A DNA stretch of 10,182 nt, taken from contig JAHLBL010000048.1 in assembly GCA_020625635.1 (NCBI GenBank), positions 1 to 10,182 on the forward strand, in the 5' to 3' direction. Numbering within the stretch: the stretch's first letter is position 1; the number at the start of each line of letters is the position of its first letter. Below are positions 1-6,925 of the stretch, piece by piece. Origin of the DNA: a bacterium. GTDB lineage: Bacteria > Bacillota > Clostridia > Oscillospirales > Acutalibacteraceae. The position numbers and the translations under genes are program-made. The notes under the pieces were generated by a model that was not told where the DNA came from, ran no database searches, and saw only the letters and a program-made list of their open reading frames with translations.

Positions 1-692
1 GTGAACTCCTCGCCCTCGAGGAACTTGTCGAGCAGCTCCTCGCTTGTCTCGGCAACAGCCTCCTTGATAGCCTCGCGCAGACCTTCAAGTCTGTCGCCGA
101 GGTCGGGCATATCGCAGGGAGTAGCAACACCCTTTACATACTTGTAAGCGCGGTACTCAAAGAGGTTTACGTAAATTTCAGCCTTGCCGTTCTCGATATA
201 GGGAACAACAACGGGGCATACGGAAGGACCGAAGGTAGCCTTGAGATCCTCGAATACGCGGTAGAAACGGGCGTTCTCGTCGCACACGCCGTTTACAAAG
301 AAAATCTTGGCGATGTCGCGCTTCTTGGCGGACTTTACAGCCTTCTCTGTGCCGACGCCTACGCCGTCCTTGCCCGATACAACAATCAGCGCGGAATCAG
401 CCGCGCGCATACCCTCGGCAACGCCGCCCTCAAAATCGAAGAGACCCGGGGTGTCGATGAGGTTAATCTTTGTATTTTTCCACTCAATAGGCGCAACCGC
501 TGTCATCAGCGATACGTGGCGCTTGATTTCCTCGGAATCATAGTCGAGAACCGTGTTGCCGTCGGCAACGGAACCGAGGCGGTCGGAAGCCTTCGCAAGC
601 CAGAGCATTGACTCCGCAACAGAGGTCTTGCCGCAGCCTGCGTGACCTGCCAGCGCGATATTGAGGATGTTGTTTGCTTTATACTGTTTCAA
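1..692 (-). CDS. Elongation factor G-like GTPase (EF-G2/FusA paralog), 3' end cut by window
   Basis: This is the N-terminal 230 residues of a translational GTPase of the EF-G-like paralog group, a family usually close to 690 residues; the C-terminal two thirds lie outside the window. The frame is open from a TTG at 692-690 to the edge. Visible elements are a P-loop GHAGCGKT (residues 16-23), a switch I region EEIKRHVSL (54-62), the G3 box DTPGLFDF (80-87), and the late G-domain segment KFLEGEEF just before the edge, which matches EF-G KYLEGEEL. Two features separate it from true EF-G: the catalytic histidine of DTPGH is Leu84, and the NKxD guanine-specificity box reads NGVC (134-137) followed by DENARF. 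The TTG start is chosen because an in-frame TGA lies 12 nt upstream and no ATG precedes the P-loop. It has its own promoter. Cytoplasmic; a ribosome-linked role is inferred from family only, and it may be a weak or altered GTPase. Confidence 0.9.
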   Translation of the reverse strand, partial: MKQYKANNILNIALAGHAGCGKTSVAESMLWLAKASDRLGSVADGNTVLDYDSEEIKRHVSLMTAVAPIEWKNTKINLIDTPGLFDFEGGVAEGMRAADSALIVVSGKDGVGVGTEKAVKSAKKRDIAKIFFVNGVCDENARFYRVFEDLKATFGPSVCPVVVPYIENGKAEIYVNLFEYRAYKYVKGVATPCDMPDLGDRLEGLREAIKEAVAETSEELLDKFLEGEEF

Positions 693-702
693 AATTACTC
701 AA

Positions 703-708
703 CCCTTT
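703..708 (-). promoter_or_regulatory. Ribosome binding site of the EF-G-like gene
   Basis: AAAGGG on the minus strand sits 10 nt before the TTG codon at 692. It supports the non-ATG start, because upstream in-frame extension is blocked by a TGA. Confidence 0.6.
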
Positions 709-737
709 CGGTGATATTTTTTGCAATTGACTATAAA

Positions 738-766
738 ATTATAACATTTTTGTAGAACCTGCACAA
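738..766 (-). promoter_or_regulatory. Extended -10 promoter of the EF-G-like gene
   Basis: Reading the minus strand, TTGTGC (766-761, a poor -35 with the TTG conserved) is followed by a 17-nt spacer and a perfect TATAAT (743-738). The spacer ends in TGT directly before TATAAT, giving the extended -10 motif TGnTATAAT that can compensate for a weak -35. Transcription would start near 731, leaving a leader of about 38 nt with a ribosome binding site. It is the only convincing promoter I see in the window, and it lies in the AT-rich gap downstream of the operon terminator. Confidence 0.75.
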
Positions 767-888
767 TAGCAAAAAAGAAAAATAACCCTTTATTACTAAC
801 CAAAATCGAAGGGGCGAATTTGTGCAAAATAGACAAAACAGCTCCACTACACTATGGATAAAGCCCGATAAAACCGCTTATCAGCAGC

Positions 889-933
889 AAAAACGGGAAG
901 ACAAAACCGCCGCTTCGGCAGTCTGTCTTCCCG
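889..933 (-). terminator. Intrinsic terminator of the nine-gene operon
   Basis: A perfect 10-bp stem CGGGAAGACA/TGTCTTCCCG (894-903 with 924-933) encloses a loop that can form a further small GCCG/CGGC stem. On the minus strand the hairpin is followed at once by TTTTTG (893-889). It lies 16 nt past the stop codon of the secreted Ig-like protein, so it closes the long minus-strand transcription unit. It also separates that unit from the EF-G-like gene, which has its own promoter. Confidence 0.9.
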
Positions 934-949
934 ACAATGCTTATTGGAA

Positions 950-1666
950 TTACGTCCTCACCGAGGTAACAGCCCACTTGCCGTAGGCTCTTTTACCGTC
1001 GATTTTCTTATACGCGCGGACGGCGATATAGTACGTTCTGTTGCGTCCCACGTTGAAGGTCATACCCTTGCTGGAGCCCTTCGCGGTAAAGAAAAGCCAG
1101 TTTCTGAAGCTGCTTTCGAAGGAAAGCTTCGCCTCGTAGCCGCCGCAGTTTTTCTGGGGAGCGAAGTACAGATCGAGCTTGTGAAGATAGCCCGAATTGT
1201 AGATTTTCTGCCCAGTAAACCTGATTTTACCCGGCTTAACGGTTATGGTAACCTTTTTCTTAGAGGACTTATAGTACTTCGTCTTTTTCGCCCTGATCGT
1301 AATTGTCGCCTTGCCGCAGCCCTTTACAGTAACCTTTCCCTTCTTGGAAACGGTCACGACCTTCTTGTTGCCCGACTTGTACGTGAGCTTGGTCTTAGCC
1401 TTCGCCTTCAGAGAAAAGGACTTCGCGCCGAACTTCTTCTTAAAGGATTTTTTAACGGAAATCGTCTGCTTTTTCCTTACAATCGGTTTTTCGGGCTCTG
1501 TGGGCTCGGTCTCCGTCGGCTCTGTCTCCGCAGGCTCGGTTTCCGTCGGCTCTGCGGCGACGGGCTCGCTTGCGGGCTGCGGGGAGCCGTCGGACTCCTC
1601 GGCAAACGCCGTAAACGATGAGCAAACCATTATAAGCGCTAAAGCGGCGCAGATTAATTTCTTCAT
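950..1666 (-). CDS. Secreted protein with Ig-like (Big_2-type) and fibronectin-like domains
   Basis: A 238-residue exported protein. Residues 1-22 form a classic signal peptide (MKKL, hydrophobic core, cleavage after AFA). Residues 23-60 are a low-complexity Pro/Glu/Thr linker with a five-residue period (EPTET). Residues about 65-145 are a very lysine-rich beta domain containing KKVVTVSKKGKVTVKGCGKA, the pattern of bacterial Ig-like group 2 domains in Clostridia surface proteins. Residues about 150-238 resemble a fibronectin type III-like module ending YYIAVRAYKKIDGK...YGKW. No LPXTG motif, membrane anchor or SLH repeat is visible, so retention at the wall may be by charge, or the protein may be released. 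It starts only 2 nt after the alaS stop, with AAAGGG (1684-1679) inside the alaS 3' end and a long 12-nt spacing, so translational coupling is likely. Exact role unknown; adhesion or wall binding is inference. Confidence 0.85.
   Translation of the reverse strand: MKKLICAALALIMVCSSFTAFAEESDGSPQPASEPVAAEPTETEPAETEPTETEPTEPEKPIVRKKQTISVKKSFKKKFGAKSFSLKAKAKTKLTYKSGNKKVVTVSKKGKVTVKGCGKATITIRAKKTKYYKSSKKKVTITVKPGKIRFTGQKIYNSGYLHKLDLYFAPQKNCGGYEAKLSFESSFRNWLFFTAKGSSKGMTFNVGRNRTYYIAVRAYKKIDGKRAYGKWAVTSVRT
1503..1562 (-). repeat. Four 15-bp tandem repeats coding the EPTET linker
   Basis: Four consecutive 15-bp units on the + strand begin ggctcggtctccgtc, ggctctgtctccgca, ggctcggtttccgtc and ggctctgcggcgacg, with a partial unit at the low-coordinate side. 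The first three are near-identical and the fourth has diverged. Read on the minus strand they give the period-five Pro-Glu-Thr linker between signal peptide and Ig-like domain. The 15-bp unit keeps frame, so copy number can change without breaking the gene. Confidence 0.8.
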
Positions 1667-1668
1667 AA

Positions 1669-4296
1669 TTAAAACATTCCCTTTACGATGCCGCTGACCT
1701 CAGCCAGAGCGTCGGAAATTTTTGAAACGTCCTTCGCGCCCGCCATAGCCATATCGGGCTTGCCACCGCCGTTTCCGCCGGTGAGCTGAGCGACAGCCTT
1801 GACGATTTTACCCGCGTTGAGTTTCTTTCCGAGAGCCTCCTTGCCTACGGCGCAGGCGAATGTGCCCTTGCCGCCGTTAAGTCCGCAGACAACGACAACG
1901 GAGTTCGGTTTACGGTCGGTGCAGATCGAGCAGATGTCCTTGAGCTGGTCGCCCTGAATATCGTTGAGAGTCGAGGTAATGACGCTTACGCCGTCAACGT
2001 CAACAGCGTTCGCGAGGATTCCGTCAACATTGGCGAGAGCGAGCTTTGTCTTGAGTTGAGCGATCTCTCTGTCCTTCTCCCTGAGTTCTTCGGCAATTTT
2101 CGCGGCAGCCTGAGCGAGCTTGCGCGGGTCGTTGAGCTTAAAGGAAATGGCAGCGTCGCCGATAACCGCGATCATCTTCTGAATGTAATTGTATATGCCG
2201 TAGCCCGTGAGCGCCTCGATACGTCTTACGCCTGCGGCAACGGAGCCCTCCTGACGGATTTTGAACAGTCCTAACTTGGAGGTGTTATCAGTATGAGTAC
2301 CGCCGCAGAGCTCAACCGAGAAGTCGCCCGCCGAAACGACCCGTACAACGTCGCCGTATTTTTCGCCGAAGAGAGCCATAGCGCCCTTCTTCTTAGCTTC
2401 CTCGATCGGCATTTCCTCGGTCGTAACGGGGATACTGCTGAAAATCATTTTATTGACGAGCAGCTCAACGTCGATAAGCTGCTTTGCGTTCATAGCCTCA
2501 AAATGAGTGAAGTCAAAACGGACGGATTCGTCAGTTACAAGCTGTCCCGCCTGTTCAACGTGAGTGCCGAGAACCTGTCTGAGAGCCGCCTGAAGCAGGT
2601 GAGCGGCGGTATGGTTGCGTCGGATCGCCTCGCGGCGTTCAACGTCGATAGCGAGGTTTACACTGTCGCCCACGGTGATTGCTCCGCTCTCGACCGTTAC
2701 GGCGTGCAGGAAGATTCCGTTCGCGTCCTTGGTGGTGTTGTCAACAGCAATCGAGCAGTTGTCGGAGGTGATTTTACCTGTGTCGCCGATCTGACCGCCC
2801 GACTCAGCATAGAACGGAGTTTTATCGGTAACGACAATAGCGCTCTCGCCCTCGGAAGCCATCTCTACACGAACGCCGTCACGAACGATGGCAAGCACCT
2901 TGCCGCTGCACTTGTTTTCGGTATAGCCCGTGAATTCGGTCGAGGGGATATCGGAAAGGTCGGTGGAGTCGGAAATCCACGCGTCCGCTCCCGCGTTCTT
3001 GCGCGCGTCGCGGCTGCGTTTTTTCTGCTCGGAAAGGAGAGTGCGGAAACGGTCGATATCGACCTTGATGCCGCTCTCCTCGGCGATTTCGCGAGTGAGG
3101 TCGATCGGGAAGCCGAAGGTGTCGTTGAGCTTAAACGCGTCCTCGCCCGAAAGGATCCTTCCGTCGGCGGAGTCGATCATATTGTTGAGTAGCTCAAGTC
3201 CCTGGTCGATCGTTCTGGAGAAATTCTCCTCCTCGACCTTGATAAGCTTCTTGATGAAATCCTGCTTGTCGCGGAGCTCGGGATAAGCGCTCTCGTTCTC
3301 CTTGATAACGGTATCGCAAACCTCATAGAGGAAAGGCTCGTGATAGCCGAGCAGTCGTCCGTGACGTGCCGCGCGGCGGAGCAGACGGCGGAGAACGTAG
3401 CCTCTGCCCTCGTTGGAGGGCATTACGCCGTCGGCGATCATAAATGTTGTTGAACGGATATGGTCGGTGATAACACGCAGCGAGATATCGGTTTTGTCGC
3501 TCTGTCCGTACTCTACGCCGACGATTCTGCTGATGTGCTTCATTATATTCTGAACAGTGTCAACAAGGAAAAGGTTGTCAACGCCCTGCATAACGCAGGC
3601 GAGACGCTCAAGTCCCATACCCGTGTCGATGTTGGGGTGCTCAAGCGGTGTGTAGTTATTGTTGCCGTCGTTGTCAAACTGTGTGAATACGAGGTTCCAG
3701 ACCTCCATATAGCGGTCGCAGTCGCAGCCAACCTTGCAGGTCGGCTTGCCGCAGCCGTGCTCCTCGCCGCGGTCGTAGTAAATCTCGGAGCAGGGACCGC
3801 AGGGACCTGAGCCGTGCTCCCAGAAGTTGTCCGCCTTGCCGAGGCGAACCATATGGGACGGGTCAACACCGACCTCCTTGGTCCAGATATCAAAAGCCTC
3901 GTCGTCGTCCTGATAAACCGAGACATAGAGCTTCTCCTCGGGGATCTCAAGCACTTCGCGGAAAAACTCCCACGCCCACGCGGTAGCCTCGCGCTTGAAG
4001 TAGTCGCCGAACGAGAAGTTGCCGAGCATCTCAAAATATGTACCGTGACGGTCGGTGATTCCGACCTCCTCGATATCGGGCGTACGGATACACTTCTGAC
4101 AGGTCGTCACACGAGTGCGCGGAGGTGTGATCTCACCCGTAAAATACTTTTTCATCGGAGCCATACCGCTGTTGATAAGCAGAAGGCTGTTGTCGTTCTT
4201 TGGAATCAGCGGGAACGAGGGAAGCCTGAGGCAGCCCTTGCTCTCCATAAACGAGAGAAATTTTTCTCTGAGTTCGTTAAGTCCTGTCCATTCCAT
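1669..4296 (-). CDS. alaS: Alanine--tRNA ligase
   Basis: Full-length 875-residue AlaRS, normal for bacteria, which charges tRNA-Ala with alanine and edits mischarged serine or glycine. The N-terminal class II catalytic core shows INSGMAPMKKYF (41-52), RTPDIEEVG (71-79), MLGNFSFGDYFK (90-101) and GSGPCGPCSE (162-171). A cysteine-rich insertion, HGCGKPTCKVGCDCDRYMEV (180-199), is typical of bacterial AlaRS. The editing domain carries the zinc ligands HTAAH (562-566) and CGGTH (664-668), both intact. A coiled region (about 725-755) leads to the C-Ala/DHHA1 domain ending in GGNGGGKPDMAMAG (840-853). The start is set by an AAAGGAGAT site 7 nt upstream of the ATG. It follows the U32 gene by 30 nt, and there is no room for a T-box leader, so expression probably depends on upstream operon promoters. 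Confidence 0.98.
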   Translation of the reverse strand: MEWTGLNELREKFLSFMESKGCLRLPSFPLIPKNDNSLLLINSGMAPMKKYFTGEITPPRTRVTTCQKCIRTPDIEEVGITDRHGTYFEMLGNFSFGDYFKREATAWAWEFFREVLEIPEEKLYVSVYQDDDEAFDIWTKEVGVDPSHMVRLGKADNFWEHGSGPCGPCSEIYYDRGEEHGCGKPTCKVGCDCDRYMEVWNLVFTQFDNDGNNNYTPLEHPNIDTGMGLERLACVMQGVDNLFLVDTVQNIMKHISRIVGVEYGQSDKTDISLRVITDHIRSTTFMIADGVMPSNEGRGYVLRRLLRRAARHGRLLGYHEPFLYEVCDTVIKENESAYPELRDKQDFIKKLIKVEEENFSRTIDQGLELLNNMIDSADGRILSGEDAFKLNDTFGFPIDLTREIAEESGIKVDIDRFRTLLSEQKKRSRDARKNAGADAWISDSTDLSDIPSTEFTGYTENKCSGKVLAIVRDGVRVEMASEGESAIVVTDKTPFYAESGGQIGDTGKITSDNCSIAVDNTTKDANGIFLHAVTVESGAITVGDSVNLAIDVERREAIRRNHTAAHLLQAALRQVLGTHVEQAGQLVTDESVRFDFTHFEAMNAKQLIDVELLVNKMIFSSIPVTTEEMPIEEAKKKGAMALFGEKYGDVVRVVSAGDFSVELCGGTHTDNTSKLGLFKIRQEGSVAAGVRRIEALTGYGIYNYIQKMIAVIGDAAISFKLNDPRKLAQAAAKIAEELREKDREIAQLKTKLALANVDGILANAVDVDGVSVITSTLNDIQGDQLKDICSICTDRKPNSVVVVCGLNGGKGTFACAVGKEALGKKLNAGKIVKAVAQLTGGNGGGKPDMAMAGAKDVSKISDALAEVSGIVKGMF

Positions 4297-4303
4297 ATTG
4301 ATT

Positions 4304-4312
4304 ATCTCCTTT
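4304..4312 (-). promoter_or_regulatory. Strong ribosome binding site of alaS
   Basis: AAAGGAGAT lies 7 nt before the alaS ATG, the best Shine-Dalgarno match in the window, and fixes the start. It fills part of the 30-nt gap after the U32 gene; no hairpin or promoter is visible in that gap. Confidence 0.85.
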
Positions 4313-4326
4313 ATATATTACCTTAA

Positions 4327-5547
4327 TTATTGCCTTTTCTTTCTTATAACCGAGCCCTCGGGAACGTCGCGGTCACAGTACATCGTCAGCCGCTCCATAG
4401 CGTGGGGAGCGCTTTCGACCTCGAGCCCCTGTTCGTTTACAAGCTTTTCACATTTTATATTGAACGGAATTCCGCTCGGCGGAAGCACATCGAGCGTGTC
4501 GCCGACAAGGAACTTGTTTCGCTGGGTGATCTCACAGACCTCTCCCCCGCGCTCGCAGAACGCCACAACGTCCCAGCCGCGAATGTAGCCGCCGTTATCG
4601 GTGACCTGCCCGGGCTCAGAACCGAAGTAGAAGCCCGTGTTGTACTCGCGGTGGCTGATTTTCTCGCACTCCGCGCGAATCCAGTCGGGAAGCACAAAGC
4701 CGTCGGGGTTCTTCATAAACTCGTCGATGGCGTGACGGTAGGCGTTCGTAACCACGGCGGTATAATAGCCCGACTTGGCCCTGCCCTCGATTTTAAAGCT
4801 GGAGATTCCCGCCTTTACGAGCTCGGGGATATGCTCAATCATACACAGGTCGCGCGAGTTATAGAGGAACGTCCCTTGCTCCGTTTCCTCAACGGGGAAA
4901 TACTGTCCTTCGCGGTTCTGCTCATACAAATGGTACTTCCAGCGGCACGGCTGAGCGCAGTCGCCGCGGTTGGCGTCGCGTCCCGTCATATAGCTCGAGA
5001 TAAGGCACCTGCCCGAAAAGGACACGCACATCGCGCCGTGGACGAAGGTCTCGATCTCGAGCTCCTTCGGGGTTTTGGCGCGAAGCGTCGCGATTTCTTC
5101 GAGCGACAGCTCCCTCGCAAGCACCACACGCGACGCGCCGAGATTGTACAGCGCGGTTGCCGTGAGGTGGTTGGTGACGCCTGCCTGAGTCGAGACGTGC
5201 AGAGCGACATCGGGAGCGTACTTCTCAGCGAGCTTCATCACACCGATGTCGGCTATTATAAACGCGTCGACACCCGCCGACTGAGCCATCTGAAGGAAGC
5301 GCGGGAGCGCTTCCGCCTCGTCACAGCGCGGCAGGGTGTTGCAGGTTAGATGTACTTTTACGTTGTTTTCGTGCGCGAAATCGCACGCTTTTTTCAATTC
5401 TTCATCGCTGAAGTTCGCGGAGGCGGTACGCATACCGAACTGCTTTCCCGCAAGGAAAACAGCGTCGGCGCCGAACCTGACAGCCGAGCTCAGACACTCG
5501 GCGTCCCCCGCGGGCGACAGCAGCTCAGGTTTAATAATCTGCGGCAT
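4327..5547 (-). CDS. U32 family protein, TrhP-like (tRNA uridine 5-hydroxylation)
   Basis: A 406-residue peptidase-U32 family protein. The N-terminal half has the TIM-barrel-like start KPELLSPAGDAECL (6-19) and the family signature ETFVHGAMCVSFSGRC (166-181). Four cysteines, C174, C181, C197 and C201 (C-x6-C-x15-C-x3-C), match the iron-sulfur cluster ligands described for this family. The C-terminal half (about 280-400) contains NTGFYFG and a small beta domain. Members include E. coli TrhP (YegQ) and B. subtilis YrrN/YrrO, which make 5-hydroxyuridine at tRNA position 34 using prephenate, and RlhA, which modifies 23S rRNA. Placement next to mltG matches yrrO context, so TrhP is preferred over RlhA. 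The historical label 'collagenase/protease' is probably misleading. Start: ATG with AGAGGA 10 nt upstream, 6 nt after the mltG stop. Confidence 0.88.
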   Translation of the reverse strand: MPQIIKPELLSPAGDAECLSSAVRFGADAVFLAGKQFGMRTASANFSDEELKKACDFAHENNVKVHLTCNTLPRCDEAEALPRFLQMAQSAGVDAFIIADIGVMKLAEKYAPDVALHVSTQAGVTNHLTATALYNLGASRVVLARELSLEEIATLRAKTPKELEIETFVHGAMCVSFSGRCLISSYMTGRDANRGDCAQPCRWKYHLYEQNREGQYFPVEETEQGTFLYNSRDLCMIEHIPELVKAGISSFKIEGRAKSGYYTAVVTNAYRHAIDEFMKNPDGFVLPDWIRAECEKISHREYNTGFYFGSEPGQVTDNGGYIRGWDVVAFCERGGEVCEITQRNKFLVGDTLDVLPPSGIPFNIKCEKLVNEQGLEVESAPHAMERLTMYCDRDVPEGSVIRKKRQ

Positions 5548-5553
5548 AATATC

Positions 5554-6900
5554 TTAATCCTCTATAAGCGAAAGGTTGTACTCGTGCTCCCAGAGCGACG
5601 ACGCGTAGTAAGGCTTGCCCTTCTTGTCGTGGCAGAAATAGAGATAGTCCGTATCGTTGGGGTAGAGAGCCGCGAGAATCGCCTTCATTCCCGGGTTGTT
5701 TATCGGTCCGGGAGGAAGTCCGACCTTGTTGTAGGTGCTGTACCTGCTCTTGAAGGTTTTGCGCTTTGAGGCAGGGACATCCTTCTTGCTTCTGTAGGGA
5801 TAATACTGCGTTGAATCGAGACTGAGCATTCCGACGCCCTCGTTGATGTCGGCGTCAAGACGATTGTGCAGAACGGAGCTGATGTAGTACATATCGTCTG
5901 TCGTAGCAGCCTCAGCCTGAATTATCGACGCGATCGTAAGGATCTGGTCCATCGAGTACTTCGACTTCTTTACGAGCTTGTCCAGACGGATCGCCTTGCT
6001 GTAGCCGTCGACGTTCTGCTCGGTATAAACTCTGACCTCGTAGTCGTCGAGCATACGCGTTATTGTCTGCTCGGGACGCTCGTTGACATAGCACTCGTAT
6101 GTATCGGGAAAGAGATAGCCCTCAAGCTTGTAGTAACGCTTTTTCTGGTTTTTCTCCCTCGCGAGGAAGCTGTAATCCTCGTCAAAGTAATCGGAGTTAC
6201 ACAGCTCAAGGAAGTGCTTAGAATCGGAGAGCACCTTCTTCTTTACGAGGAGCTTCGCTATCTCGCGGACGTTCATACCCTCCGGGATCGTGACCTTGAT
6301 GGTATCTACGCGGTTCGAGAGCGATTGCAGATAGGTGATTATCGCCTCGTAGTCAAGGTTGGCGGGAATCTTGTACTTGCCCTGCGAGAACTCCGTGTTA
6401 TGAGTAAATGTGGCGTACATATTAAAGAACTTGGTCTCGTTGATAGCACCCTTCGCCTTGAGCTCGTCGGCAACCTGATCGAGCGTCGGGTTCGCGGGAA
6501 TATTGATAGACACCGTTTTGTTGTCGGTACGGTTCATAGCGAGCATATCGCTCACGCCAACCATAATGAACATACCGATAACCATACCGATAAAGCCGAC
6601 GGAAACCCACCAGATAAGGCGGAACACCCTGCGGTTCTGGCGGTCGTTGTACTTCATCTGCTTTTTGAGCTCCTTCTTCTCCGCTTTAAGACGGGTTCTG
6701 GAATTCTTCTCCATCTTTTCGCGGACAACGTCGTCGGAGTAGGAGTTTATCGACTCCGAAGCCTCAACGTCGAGGTTCTCGAGCTCGCGGTAACGGTCGC
6801 CTACGGCGAGGTCGTCGTTGCTGATGTTCATATGGAAATTGCGCACCTTGTCCTTGCGAATTTCGGATATGTTCTTTTCGTTGTTTGAATTACTTTCCAT
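5554..6900 (-). CDS. mltG: Endolytic murein transglycosylase MltG (YceG-like)
   Basis: A 448-residue membrane-anchored lytic transglycosylase that cuts nascent glycan strands and thereby sets their length. Residues 1-94 are a charged, probably cytoplasmic extension with a Lys/Glu-rich helical stretch (about 58-85). A single membrane helix spans about 95-117. The outer part holds a LysM-like/YceG region (130-260) with IPEGMNVREIAKLL (205-218), LEGYLFPDTY (259-268) and the catalytic motif ASIIQAEA (324-331). Glu330 aligns with the catalytic Glu218 of E. coli MltG, while the first Glu of the usual ASIVEKE is Gln here. LDSTQYYPY (361-369) and VGLPPGPINNPG (393-404) complete the domain. Start ATG has AGGGGA 8 nt upstream. 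It follows the cyclo-ligase by 25 nt and precedes the U32 gene by 6 nt, a conserved Firmicutes pairing. Confidence 0.95.
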   Translation of the reverse strand: MESNSNNEKNISEIRKDKVRNFHMNISNDDLAVGDRYRELENLDVEASESINSYSDDVVREKMEKNSRTRLKAEKKELKKQMKYNDRQNRRVFRLIWWVSVGFIGMVIGMFIMVGVSDMLAMNRTDNKTVSINIPANPTLDQVADELKAKGAINETKFFNMYATFTHNTEFSQGKYKIPANLDYEAIITYLQSLSNRVDTIKVTIPEGMNVREIAKLLVKKKVLSDSKHFLELCNSDYFDEDYSFLAREKNQKKRYYKLEGYLFPDTYECYVNERPEQTITRMLDDYEVRVYTEQNVDGYSKAIRLDKLVKKSKYSMDQILTIASIIQAEAATTDDMYYISSVLHNRLDADINEGVGMLSLDSTQYYPYRSKKDVPASKRKTFKSRYSTYNKVGLPPGPINNPGMKAILAALYPNDTDYLYFCHDKKGKPYYASSLWEHEYNLSLIED

Positions 6901-6925
6901 ATACTTATTCCCCTGTTGTTCAGGC

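Noticed and set aside
307..543. Plus-strand frame of 78 codons near the left edge
   Set aside because: Antisense to the G domain of the EF-G-like gene, which has clear P-loop and DTPG motifs and starts with TTG.
868..883. Small inverted repeat GATAA/TTATC just past the terminator
   Set aside because: Only 5 AT-rich base pairs, no T-tract, and a much stronger hairpin is next to it; probably chance.
693..888. Possible riboswitch or small RNA in the AT-rich gap
   Set aside because: Apart from the promoter and short leader no conserved stem or known aptamer pattern is visible, and the leader is only about 38 nt.
944..1621. Plus-strand frame of 225 codons opposite the Ig-like protein
   Set aside because: Its Leu/Arg-rich composition is the complement of lysine-rich and repeat codons; it also begins inside the tail next to the operon terminator.
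2293..3192. Plus-strand open frame of 299 codons opposite alaS
   Set aside because: It is exactly antisense to conserved AlaRS domains, shows no family motif and no convincing ribosome binding site; such long frames arise from the codon bias of the real gene.
4330..5349. Plus-strand open frame of 339 codons opposite the U32 gene
   Set aside because: Antisense shadow; the minus strand carries the U32 signature and four cluster cysteines, the plus frame nothing recognisable.
5902..5934. MltG catalytic motif ASIIQAEA as a possible inactive enzyme
   Set aside because: The Glu that aligns with E. coli Glu218 is kept (Glu330); only the non-catalytic first Glu is changed to Gln.
5866..6888. Plus-strand open frame of 340 codons opposite mltG
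   Set aside because: Antisense shadow of mltG; its apparent Leu/Val-rich composition comes from the complement of Lys/Asp/Glu codons, not real membrane segments.
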